Under the pieces are notes generated by a model, which made no database searches, was not told the origin of the DNA, and was given only the letters and a program-made list of their open reading frames with translations. Of a stretch of DNA of 64,000 nt, positions 50,697 to 58,033 are shown piece after piece (within the stretch, counting starts at the first letter, position 1; each line of letters begins with the position of its first letter). The stretch lies in NCBI GenBank assembly GCA_964019055.1, contig OZ025223.1, forward strand, positions 1,486,125 to 1,550,124, given 5' to 3'. The DNA comes from Anthopleura xanthogrammica (lineage: Eukaryota > Cnidaria > Anthozoa > Actiniaria > Actiniidae). A program made the translations under genes and the position numbers.

Positions 50697-52720
50697 CTCT
50701 TTATTTAAAGACCATGAGTCTTCAGTCATCATGTGTCATCACTACCATCACCATCAACTGCATCATATTATTTGTTGCAATACAAACCTTTGCTCCAACA
50801 AGAAGACAAACAGCTGCTACTACTCTAATCTTCAGGTCTCGCCGATCCTTTGGCCAAACATGCTTCAACATGCTTTTTAGGATTACAACTGAACTGGCTG
50901 AAAATTTCTTTTTTACACTGTCTTCTGTTACTGCAGCTGGTGCGCCATGGAAGTACCGAGTGATTGTTGCCAGGATACCAGACTTAAAGAAAATTAAATA
51001 AGAACGGCTTAAAATAAAGCAAGTACTAGAATATACCACCCAAAGGAAATTCCTATCTCCTCTGTGGGGGAGGTATGGATATTTTCTTGAATTACACAAT
51101 ATACCCTCCTCAGACCCTCCCCACCCCTTGGAAATTCCAATCCCCCTCTGTGGGGGAGGTATGGATATTTTCTTGAATTACACAATATACCCTCCTCAGA
51201 CCCTCCCCACCCCTTGGAAATTTCAATCCCCCCCTGTGGGGGAGGTATGGATATTTTCTGGAACTACACAATATACCCTCCTCAGACCCTCCCCACCCCT
51301 TGGAAATTCCAATCCCCCTCTGTGGGGGAGGTATGGATATTTTCTTGAATTACACAATATACCCTCCTCAGACCCTCCCCACCCCTTGGAAATTCCAATC
51401 CCCCTCTGTGGGGGAGGTATGATATTTTCTGGAACTACACAATATACCCTCCTCAGAACCTCCCCACCCCTTGGAAATTCCAATCCCCCTCTGTGGGGGA
51501 GGTATGGATATTTTCTGGAACTACACAATATACCCTCCTCAGACCCTCCCCACCCCTTGGAAATTCCAATCCCCCTCTGTGGGGGAGGTATGGATATTTT
51601 CTGGAACTACACAATATACCCTCCTCAGACCCTCCCCACCCCTTGGAAATTCCAATCCCCCTCTGTGGGGGAGGTATGGATATTTTCTGGAACTACACAA
51701 TATACCCTCCTCAGAACCTCCCAACCCAGATATTTCCTGGATTTTTATCAAATACTTACTGTAGTATCTTTGGGTTTTGCGGCTGGTTTTGGCTTTGGTA
51801 AGTTCTTGGCACTGACAGATTTTGTTCTTGTTTGAATAAGACATGATTTCTGTGAATTTAGTGATAATATTATCATCTAAAACTTTATACGCATGTATTC
51901 ACTGGTTTCTTATTCTCAACTTTGAGGGGCACTTTGCATAAATACAATAGCTTGTTATCCTTTACTGCACATGAAAACTATTGTGTTTATGCAAAGTGCC
52001 CCTCAAATTTGGTGCAAATGAGCCAAATCGAGATGCTTTATGAGTCGTAAGAAAGTAGCATATACACCAATATCCACCATCACGGAAAGGCAGTAGGGGA
52101 TTTAAGTCTGTAGAGGGGATCCAGTAAGGGCAAGACTTGACATGACTGTAGGGGAGGGGAGGGTGGAACACAAGCTAAGTACTGTTTCTTTCATATTGAT
52201 TTCTAGCATTTTGATTCCAAATCCATGGATAAATTGTGCATTCTGGGTTTCTGATTGGTCGAGAGTGGAAGCCATTTGAAAACGGCAACATACTATCTTT
52301 CTCAGTCACAAGTTCATTACGTAATCTTAATGGAAGACTTTTATGATCAAACCAGGAAATCACGCGTGGATATAAAATAACTTAATAAAATAGCAAAAAT
52401 AAACAATTCCTGGGAAGGTATATACAAGTCAGAACAGAATACCAACAATTTATATAAAAAACAAGACACACAAGCGGTTGGAAAAATATAAAAGTCCTGA
52501 GGAAAAAAGCCAGTTGGCAGATCATCAAAATTTAGCAATTTTCCACGAATTATATTTTACAATTCACCATCCCTTTTCCTTAAATTACCTGAAAATAAGA
52601 AGCCCTGCTTGAGTACGTAGCTTTACTCCACGAGGTGGTCTTGTAATTTGGTCTATGATATAAGAAAGTTATAGTTTTATTGATGTTTAAAAATCCACAA
52701 CAGCTTCGACTGACCGCCAT
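43149..52720 (-). CDS. ABCB7: Mitochondrial ABC transporter ABCB7 (Atm1 family)
   Basis: Half-transporter of the inner mitochondrial membrane that works as a homodimer and exports a glutathione-linked sulfur/Fe-S precursor for cytosolic Fe-S assembly. Fourteen exons: 52589-52720 (ATG), 51760-51849, 50788-50982, 49907-50033, 49286-49472, 48918-48999, 48677-48765, 48223-48310, 47237-47411, 46444-46601, 45692-45861, 44874-45003, 43972-44247 and 43149-43409 (TGA) total 719 residues in phase. Residues 1-60 are Arg/Ser-rich with few acids, as in a mitochondrial presequence. The membrane domain contains [50 protein letters not shown] and [14 protein letters not shown]. The nucleotide-binding domain has Walker A GGSGSGKST (493-501, split by an intron), Q-loop Q541, signature LSGGEKQ (597-603), Walker B ILIYDE (617-622) and H-loop H653. 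The tail ends DSDTKVL and lacks the Cys-rich terminus of human ABCB7. Start shared with NUS1's divergent promoter. Confidence 0.97.
43440..43712 (-). repeat. 18-bp minisatellite (CACCATGAGCACCGCAAC)
   Basis: About 15 nearly identical 18-bp units in ABCB7 intron 13, about 30 bp from exon 14. Because 18 is divisible by three, it opens long repetitive frames (…[17 protein letters not shown]…) that are not exons. Confidence 0.95.
43713..43935 (+). repeat. (CAA/CAG)n triplet tract
   Basis: Mixed AGCAACAACAGTAAC and AGCAGCAGC words continue directly from the 18-bp array to within about 40 bp of exon 13. Poly-Leu or Ala/Val frames on the minus strand arise from this. Confidence 0.9.
44561..44830 (-). 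repeat. Two decayed duplicates of the ABCB7 exon-13 acceptor edge
   Basis: The exon-13 start and adjoining intron (ATCATTGTGGAACAACACCG at 44224, then C-rich DNA) recur at 44563 and again, more diverged, at about 44700 (TGGAACAACACCTTAACAAG). The plus-strand text CGATTCCTAAAC at the real acceptor is CGATTCCCAAAC in copy 2, which turns the acceptor AG into GG. Confidence 0.85.
45290..45580 (+). mobile_element. SINE family B copy (ABCB7 intron 11)
   Basis: A tRNA-like head (CATGGCTTCTTGGTATATTA … GGGTTTGATCCCCAGACTTG) is followed by TGTGAGTAGAGTTG, TTGGTTCTCTCCTGTGCTTC and CAGGTTCTCCAGTTTCTCCC, the same order as at 50400. It is antisense to the gene. Confidence 0.7.
45946..46016. mobile_element. 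~75-bp mini fold-back element, copy 2
   Basis: TTTTTCACTGCCATCAATCA at the left is mirrored by TTGACTGGCGGCAGTGAAAA at the right. It is the same element as at 4852-4930. Confidence 0.7.
46620..46814 (-). mobile_element. SINE family B copy with one 57-bp unit as tail
   Basis: On the minus strand: TTCAATTCCTGGACTTAACT, ACATGTGAGTAGAGCTTTGT and TTCTCCTGTTTTCCTAAAAC, then GGTGGGTTAGCTGTGCCCTG, TGACTTAGATCGGCCTACAG and GTTGTTTC. This links the 57-bp minisatellite unit to the SINE 3' end at a second locus. Confidence 0.75.
46815..47086. mobile_element. MITE-like element with ~82-bp terminal inverted repeats
   Basis: CTATACACGCATCAAGCATT, GCGCTACTGCTC, GCATGCTCAG and ATTAAAAAGTGAGATAATAT on the left are mirrored in order on the right, ending GCTTGATGCGTGTATAG. 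The centre is about 110 bp and AT-rich. It lies in ABCB7 intron 9, next to a SINE end. Confidence 0.85.
47505..48210 (+). repeat. (ATC)n triplet array, ABCB7 intron 8
   Basis: About 700 bp of CATCATCAT with ACC interruptions, ending 12 bp short of exon 48223-48310. Ile/Thr, Asp/Gly and Met frames through it are low complexity. Confidence 0.95.
48348..48510 (+). mobile_element. tRNA-derived SINE family A, partial copy
   Basis: Head TTGGCTCAATTGCTAAGAGC with a B-box-like GTAGTTCAAGCCC, then GGCCGGACCAACACTCAGGG and AGAAGGTGCTGCCTTTGTAA, matching the 5705-6185 element in order. It diverges after about 48510, so the 3' part is lost or degraded. Confidence 0.75.
49030..49275 (+). repeat. (GAT/GGT)n triplet array, ABCB7 intron 5
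   Basis: GATGATGGTGATGG repeats fill almost the whole 286-bp intron between exons 48918-48999 and 49286-49472. Confidence 0.9.
49516..49690. mobile_element. MITE family B, copy 3
   Basis: GACCTAGGTTTCCAATTTCA and GACCATGTGTCATTCCCTAG on the left are mirrored by AATGACATATGGTCTGAAAT and AACATTACACCTAA on the right. It is in ABCB7 intron 4. Confidence 0.8.
50090..50395 (+). repeat. (ATC)n triplet array with CAGTTATC/CAGTCATC units
   Basis: ATCATCATCAGTTATC-like units of 12-21 bp in ABCB7 intron 3. His/Ser-rich frames here are spurious. Confidence 0.9.
50400..50600 (+). mobile_element. SINE family B copy (ABCB7 intron 3)
   Basis: GTGGCATAGCAGTGAGAGC has A-box character and is followed by CTTGCCTCTCACC, TTGGTTCTCTCCTGTGCTTT and GGGTTCTCCGGTTTTTCCTC. 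The B-box segment present in the 45290 copy is deleted. Confidence 0.7.
50658..50697 (+). repeat. (ATA)n microsatellite
   Basis: About 40 bp of ATA repeats in ABCB7 intron 3, possibly the tail of a retroposed sequence. Confidence 0.9.
51056..51727 (+). repeat. 86-bp minisatellite array, ~8 units (ABCB7 intron 2)
   Basis: The best preserved array: TCTGTGGGGGAGGTATGGAT at 51061 recurs 86 bp later and onward, with TTCTGGAACTACACAATATA, CCCTCCTCAGACCCTCC and CCACCCCTTGGAAATTCC in each unit. It ends about 30 bp before exon 2. Confidence 0.97.
51917..52012. mobile_element. Short hairpin MITE-like element (~33-bp arms)
   Basis: CAACTTTGAGGGGCACTTTG and CATAAATACAATAG on the left are mirrored by CTATTGTGTTTATG and CAAAGTGCCCCTCAAATTTG on the right, with a ~28-bp loop. 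It lies in ABCB7 intron 1. Confidence 0.8.
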
Positions 52721-53227
52721 TTTGTTTCTTCATCCCGACCGTGAGAGTTTGAGGGGATTGGGGATAGTTCTAGGCTTTGCGCCTTAAAAATTTATTAATT
52801 TATTATCAAAATTTTACTTGAGTCTAATACGATTAAGTCTACTCAGATGCCCCTTTTTAAATGAAATCAATTTCGTAATTACTTTTTGCGACGTGTTGGG
52901 GAATCATTCCAGACAGCATTCAAGTCGTATCCAATGGCAACCGTTTTGAGTTTATCAAACTCACTCAAGATAACGCTGTAACGGTTTTTAAAAAGTTATA
53001 AATAAATATTAGCTGTATTTCTTTGGGAAAAGCACTAAGATTTAGGTTAATGTCTTTAAATTTATTAAAAAAAAGATTTTTAAGAAATACTAGAACCGGA
53101 AGTGACGTCGTGTTTGCTGGGGCTAATGGTACTGCGCATGTCTCGACGCTGTCATTTTCTTACTGGTTCCACAATGAGCTGAAGAACCTCGATAAATTCT
53201 CAATTTTAACACTGAATTTATCCAAAA
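52721..53227. promoter_or_regulatory. Bidirectional promoter region, ABCB7 / NUS1
   Basis: Only 507 bp separates the two start codons, so this is very likely a shared bidirectional promoter. The ABCB7 start is in AAACAAAATGGCGGTC (minus strand), an AANATGGCGGC-type YY1 site overlapping the ATG. No TATA box is obvious at a sensible distance. The NUS1 start is fixed by an in-frame TGA at 53213-53215. Confidence 0.7.
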
Positions 53228-56200
53228 ATGTGGCTCTACAGACTTCTTCTAGGCTTTATACACTTTATTTTACACATTAGATTCATAATATCCGTAATCG
53301 CAGTGAGAATACAGTTGTTAGCGACCGGTGTATTTGGTTCGCGTGGCACTTCTTTCTCTGAGATTCATTTGCATTCAAAAAATCTCACCAAGCTTCCAAT
53401 ACACATTAGCTTTCTTGTACTAGAACCAGAAATAAGTTTTGAAGATGTAGCAAAGCTTATCGTCTGGTCTATGGCCATGGGGATCTCCTACATTAGTATA
53501 TACGACAGAAAAGGTAAGACTATTTTTTTCCTTTCACCTACAACTTTTCTCTCCTTGTGGTAAAGAAAATGTATTTCTGATAGTGTCGAAGTTTAATGAA
53601 TAAAAATTTTTGATTTTAATCATAATATTTATGTTTCCTTCAAGGTGTTTTTAAAAAGAAAGCTGCAAAATTATCTAGTGAAGTTATACACAAGCAGAAA
53701 GAGATTTTTAATGATGCAAAAGAGCGATACACTTTTATCATACGAACCAAGAGTACAAAGTTCGACAAGACGTTAGGTAAGGTATCTCACAAGAAATAAC
53801 GATAAAATCTAACATCCTTCTTATCATATAAGAAAATAAGAACTGTTATCTGTTCTGTGTTGGAGGGAAATATTTTCTAAATAAATTAAAGTGCAGGATT
53901 CAAACAAAATAGGTCTATACAGGTATTGTATGTTGCATCATATGAAAGGCTCATATTTCACTTTTGTCGACATAAACTTTATTGGTGATTCCCTGAACAG
54001 AAATTTTGAGGCACTTTAGGTCTTCAGCCACAAATCTTAGATACATTATTAATTCTCCTTATTCAAGTTTATGTTGCTTCATAGACATTAAGCAAGTGTG
54101 TTTTCCCCCATGTTTATTCTGCATCCTATCCTTCAGTCACCCCTAGTGCTAGATAATGACCTTGAACTTTTAATACAGGGTTACTCTAGGTGGTCCAGGA
54201 TGTGATAAGATATTTCCTGTGGAAGATATTAAATAAGTTATCACTTTAAAGAAGCTCTACTCAATGGGGAGTTGTTTTTACTTGTAGAATCATGTGACGA
54301 CCATTTTGCAGTCTTATAATCCAAAGTATTTGTTTTTGATAAGACTGTTCTCATTTTGTTTTGACCTGCGTGGTTCAATGGGACATTTAGTAGGGGAGAG
54401 TTGATGCAAGTATTGGAAACATTTCTAATTTTCATACCGAGAAAAGAAACATTGATAACAATTAATGGAATATTTATCAGAAAAATAAAGGCAAAGAGAA
54501 TACTACGTTTCGACATTGTCTGATGTCATTATCAAGTGAATTAAATATAAGTAAAGCATGTATAAATATGCAAGATACGGTTGAATGGTACGATAAGAGT
54601 CGCGTAAATAGTTAAGCTTTGACTACTTTACCATTCAACTGTATCTTGCATATTTATACACACTTTACTTATATTTAATTCACTTGATAATGATATGGGA
54701 CAATGTCGAAATGTAGTAATCTCTTAATTTGCATTTGCTTTTCTGATAAATTTTATTTCGAAGTCCAGACTCATAATGGAAAATTGAAAATGAAATAGAC
54801 CCCTTGCACCAATTCGCTTTAATTATACGGCGGCCATATTGGTTCAGACAATAGGTTTTGAATCCCTTGGGTCCCCTTGCCCTCACTTTGAGGCATTTCA
54901 GAACGTTCTAAACAAAGGTTTTTCCTCTCATGGGAGTAAACATGGCTGCCGTGTGATAAAAGCCCATAGACCCTAAACTCATGACGTTTCATACCTAAAC
55001 TACCACAATCCTTTTCAAAACCAAATGTCAAAACTCCTTTGAGAATACCAAGAAAATACTGAAAATTAGCACAACAAACAATGCTGCTGAAAGGGATTCT
55101 GGAAGTGTAGGTATGAAACGTCATCATGTTTGAGGCCTATTCCAAAAGCAGTTCAATTCATCAGTTCAGATGACAAAACAATAAATTTCCATTCTCAAGA
55201 GAGTAACATTTAATTGTTTTTATGCTCTGAATTTAGTTCCTCTGGGAATTGCCGTAAGGGGTCTATGGAAAAAGTCTCCGATATATTGTATTTTGGATAA
55301 ATTATACAGAAATTTTTTCTTCGTTTTTGGCCTGAAAATTTATCTCCAGGGATTCTCTATTTTAGTAATTTATGTAGTTTTTAAAGGAGAAACTTCCTGA
55401 AGTAATCCTATATTGAATATACAGTAGACTGTTCTTGAAGTGTCAGAACTTCATACTAGATGATGTACACTAACACAGCTGTTTGATCTAATTTACATGA
55501 GAATGACATCTTTGATAGATGATTCAAATCAAGTAAAGGGGTTTTATTTTGAGTTTATTTTCTGTATATGAAAAGGTTATTTATTCTTGCTGGTTTGCAA
55601 TCATTCACAAGAGAATAAAATAAAAAAAGACATGGTGGCCATGCTGGATGATATAACAAGAGACTAATATTGGCAAATCTTTTGTTAAATTCATCTTTTC
55701 ATAGTAAAAAATCCAGTATAATCAATTTTCATGTTTATAGATATTTCAAATTCGTACTCAAGGAAAAAATGTGTTCCTTGATTACAGACTCATTTAATCA
55801 GGGATAGCCTCATTTCAGTGTCTAAATATTCACAAATACCAATGGTAAAGTTAAGAATACACAACTTCAACAATACAGCACTTTGAAATTCCATGGACCT
55901 TCACTGAAACATGTGAATATTCTAAACAAAGTTGAAGCTAACCCTGAACACAGAGAACTCGAAACTGGAGTATTACTGAAACTATTTCTTTCATAATGTG
56001 AAGTGTTATTTTTCTAAATTTCAGCACCAAAACAAGTCTGTATCAGCCTACTTTCAGAGGCAGATGGAAGAGAAGACATCATAGAAGCAGCCCAAGATTT
56101 TTGTTTAGAAATTCAAAGAAAAGAAGCTTTGCCTAAGCACATGAACGAAGAAGTATTCAACCAAATGCTCAAAGGTATCTTAAAGTTTAGTACAAAACAA

Positions 56201-57355
56201 GGGTTTTTGTGGCAGCCATGTTAAAGGGCAGGAATCCAACAATGCAGTGAAAAGAGGTTTTTCCTAAGGGAGGACATTTTTATTTTCCCCTATAGCAGAG
56301 TGAAAGCCATGACATCCACCTAGGAATTTAGAGTCAAGGTTTCACTCTGTGTTTGGGTAGAGTTTTGCTGAATGTCAATCAAAATGTTTCATGACCTTGT
56401 TGGAAAACTATGTACCATGGAATGTCATGGAAATGCCTCAATTCATGTCCACCAAAACCCACCTTGTTGCGATGATGAATCCATGGTGTTCAGTATGTGT
56501 CAGATGGGTTCCCAATGCCAGGAACAATACATTCTTTTATGCTTTTCATATTCCTACCAACAGTACATATTTCAAGCAAAGTTTTTAACTTGTTTTATTG
56601 ATATTTTCACACTCTAGCGACCCATGGTACACCAGATAATGACCTAGCATTAAAATTTGGCACTGTCCCAATGTTGATGGGATACTTACCTTGGCAGACG
56701 AGGCTAACAGAATTCATGTAAGTTGAGATTGATGATTCAGCAGTGGCATTTTGAATGAGTAGTGCATCATCCACCAAACTCTATTAGAAATTTTGCAGAG
56801 GGAGGATTCTCAAACCACACACAAGTTGACCTCTGTTGCTTGGGTTTTCCCATTTCAGACCATGTGTCATTCCCTAGAGTATCATTTCTTTGTTTATTGG
56901 TTAAAGAATCTTATTCTCACGAGAATGACACATGGTCTGAAATGGGAAAACATTATGCCCAAGCTGAATGGTTCTATTTCAATTCTTTCATATTTGTGTG
57001 AGCTACCAACTCCAGATGTCTGGCATTTTGGCTTCCGTCAATCAGATTTATGATGGGCTCTGATCACTAGTGATAAAGAAATTCCTGTGTGAAAATGACT
57101 GTCTTGTCACAGGAATTTTCTTATCATTTGATCGGAATGAACTCAGCGTGTTGTAAGTTTGATTGACAGAAGCCAAAATGCCAGACGTCTGGAGTCGGTT
57201 AGGTTGCAGAAATATGAAAAATGCTATAAATATATTATGACTTTCTGTTCTTTGTTCGTTTCAGGTCATTTAGCACCCATCATGACATAACCTTCTCAAC
57301 TTATCTAGGAAGTCTACGACAGTATGACGGCTGTGAAAAACGATTTGGGAAATAA
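53228..57355 (+). CDS. NUS1: NUS1 / Nogo-B receptor, dehydrodolichyl diphosphate synthase subunit
   Basis: Membrane-anchored regulatory subunit of the ER cis-prenyltransferase; with DHDDS it makes dehydrodolichyl diphosphate for N-glycosylation. Exons 53228-53513, 53645-53776, 56025-56174, 56618-56717 and 57265-57355 (TAA) join in phase to 252 residues. A hydrophobic N-terminus (WLYRLLLGFIHFILHIRFII) is the ER anchor. The family core is seen in VAKLIVWSMAMGISYISIYD, then DNDLALKFGTV, GYLPWQTRLTEF and LRQYDGCEKRFGK. The C-terminal RxG motif (R249, G251) needed for catalysis by the complex is intact. It is shorter than human NUS1 (293), mainly at the N-terminus. It diverges from ABCB7 and converges on COQ3. 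A polyadenylation signal follows at 57395. Confidence 0.95.
54470..54755. mobile_element. Long imperfect palindrome, possibly two retroelement 3' ends tail to tail
   Basis: Arms of about 125 bp: TTATCAGAAAAATAAAGGCA, CGACATTGTC, CATTATCAAGTGAATTAAAT, ATAAATATGCAAGATACGGT and TTGAATGGTA are mirrored on the right. Each arm carries TTGATAATG, a GACAT…ATGTC stem and CGAAAYG, resembling the motif at the end of the Penelope-like fragment at 60010. Located in NUS1 intron 2. Confidence 0.7.
54970..55135. mobile_element. Fold-back element (CATGACGTTTCATACCTA arms)
   Basis: AAACTCATGACGTTTCATAC, CTAAACTACCACAATCC and TTTTCA on the left are mirrored by TGAAAGGGATTCTGGAAGTG and TAGGTATGAAACGTCATCAT on the right. 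Arms are about 45 bp. In NUS1 intron 2. Confidence 0.7.
56826..56964. mobile_element. MITE family B, copy 4 (best preserved)
   Basis: GCTTGGGTTTTCCCATTTCA and GACCATGTGTCATTCCCTAG are mirrored by AATGACACATGGTCTGAAAT and GGGAAAACATTATGCCCAAG. The element is compact, about 139 bp, in NUS1 intron 4. Confidence 0.85.
56981..57228. mobile_element. MITE family A, copy with both arms
   Basis: TACCAACTCCAGATGTCTGG, CATTTTGGCTTCCGTCAATC and GATAAAGAAATTCCTGTGTG on the left are mirrored by CACAGGAATTTTCTTATCAT, GATTGACAGAAGCCAAAATG and CCAGACGTCTGGAGTCGGTT. It ends 36 bp before NUS1 exon 5. Confidence 0.85.
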
Positions 57356-58033
57356 ATCCTTAACAAAATAACAAAGTTGTAATATAGAAATTGAAATAAA
57401 ATATCAAACAGTGTTTTTGATTTTTATGACTGTATATTTTTTTGAAAATGAATGAAGCTCCTCAGTGTACAGCTAGCACAATAATGTTCCATGACTTTGA
57501 ACAATAAGTTTGTTCAGCTTTTAAAGTAATTTTCCCAAGAGTACAAGAACAGAGAATAATACAAATGGATTTTCTTAAATGTTTCCTTTACAGGGCTCAA
57601 AATAACGGCTGGTCAATGTCCGGCCAAATACAGTTTTGAACAGACATGTTGACTGCCAGATATATCATAGAAAAATTAAATAAAATATCATACACCGGAC
57701 ATCTTGACAGGCTGACCATTATTCTGAACCCTGCTTTATATTTTATATGTAAGACCTATATTATTTTTCTTATCTGTGCCCAGGCAAATCCAGTTGCAAT
57801 AAGCTATTTGAGTTTGAAATTTTAGATAATTTATAGAAGCAAAATCCTAGATGTTTGGAAGTTGCTGATGCCACAGAATAATAAAAATAGCTTCAAGACA
57901 CAAACAATAGAAAACTTTTTTTGTACTTGAAAAATTATTACACTTGTTTTGATGACCGCTGGTTTGAGAGGAGAAATAAAATCATTCAAAATTTACTTAT
58001 CTTCTTGTGTTTCTTTTTAATTATTGGTATTAA
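57356..58033. other. Convergent 3' flanks of NUS1 and COQ3
   Basis: 678 bp between two stop codons. Contains the NUS1 polyadenylation signal and a short inverted pair near 57605-57730 (GGCTGGTCAATGTCCGG / GTCAGCCT-type complement). No gene was seen. Confidence 0.6.
57395..57400 (+). terminator. Polyadenylation signal of NUS1
   Basis: AATAAA 39 bp after the NUS1 stop codon; the nearest canonical hexamer downstream. Confidence 0.6.

Noticed and set aside
51128..51835. 235-codon plus-strand frame in ABCB7 intron 2
   Set aside because: It lies within the 86-bp array and antisense to a verified ABCB7 exon.
54241..54516. 91-codon minus-strand frame starting MSKRSILFAFIFLINIPL
   Set aside because: It starts inside the palindromic element and has no homology or splice support; probably read-through of repeat sequence in NUS1 intron 2.
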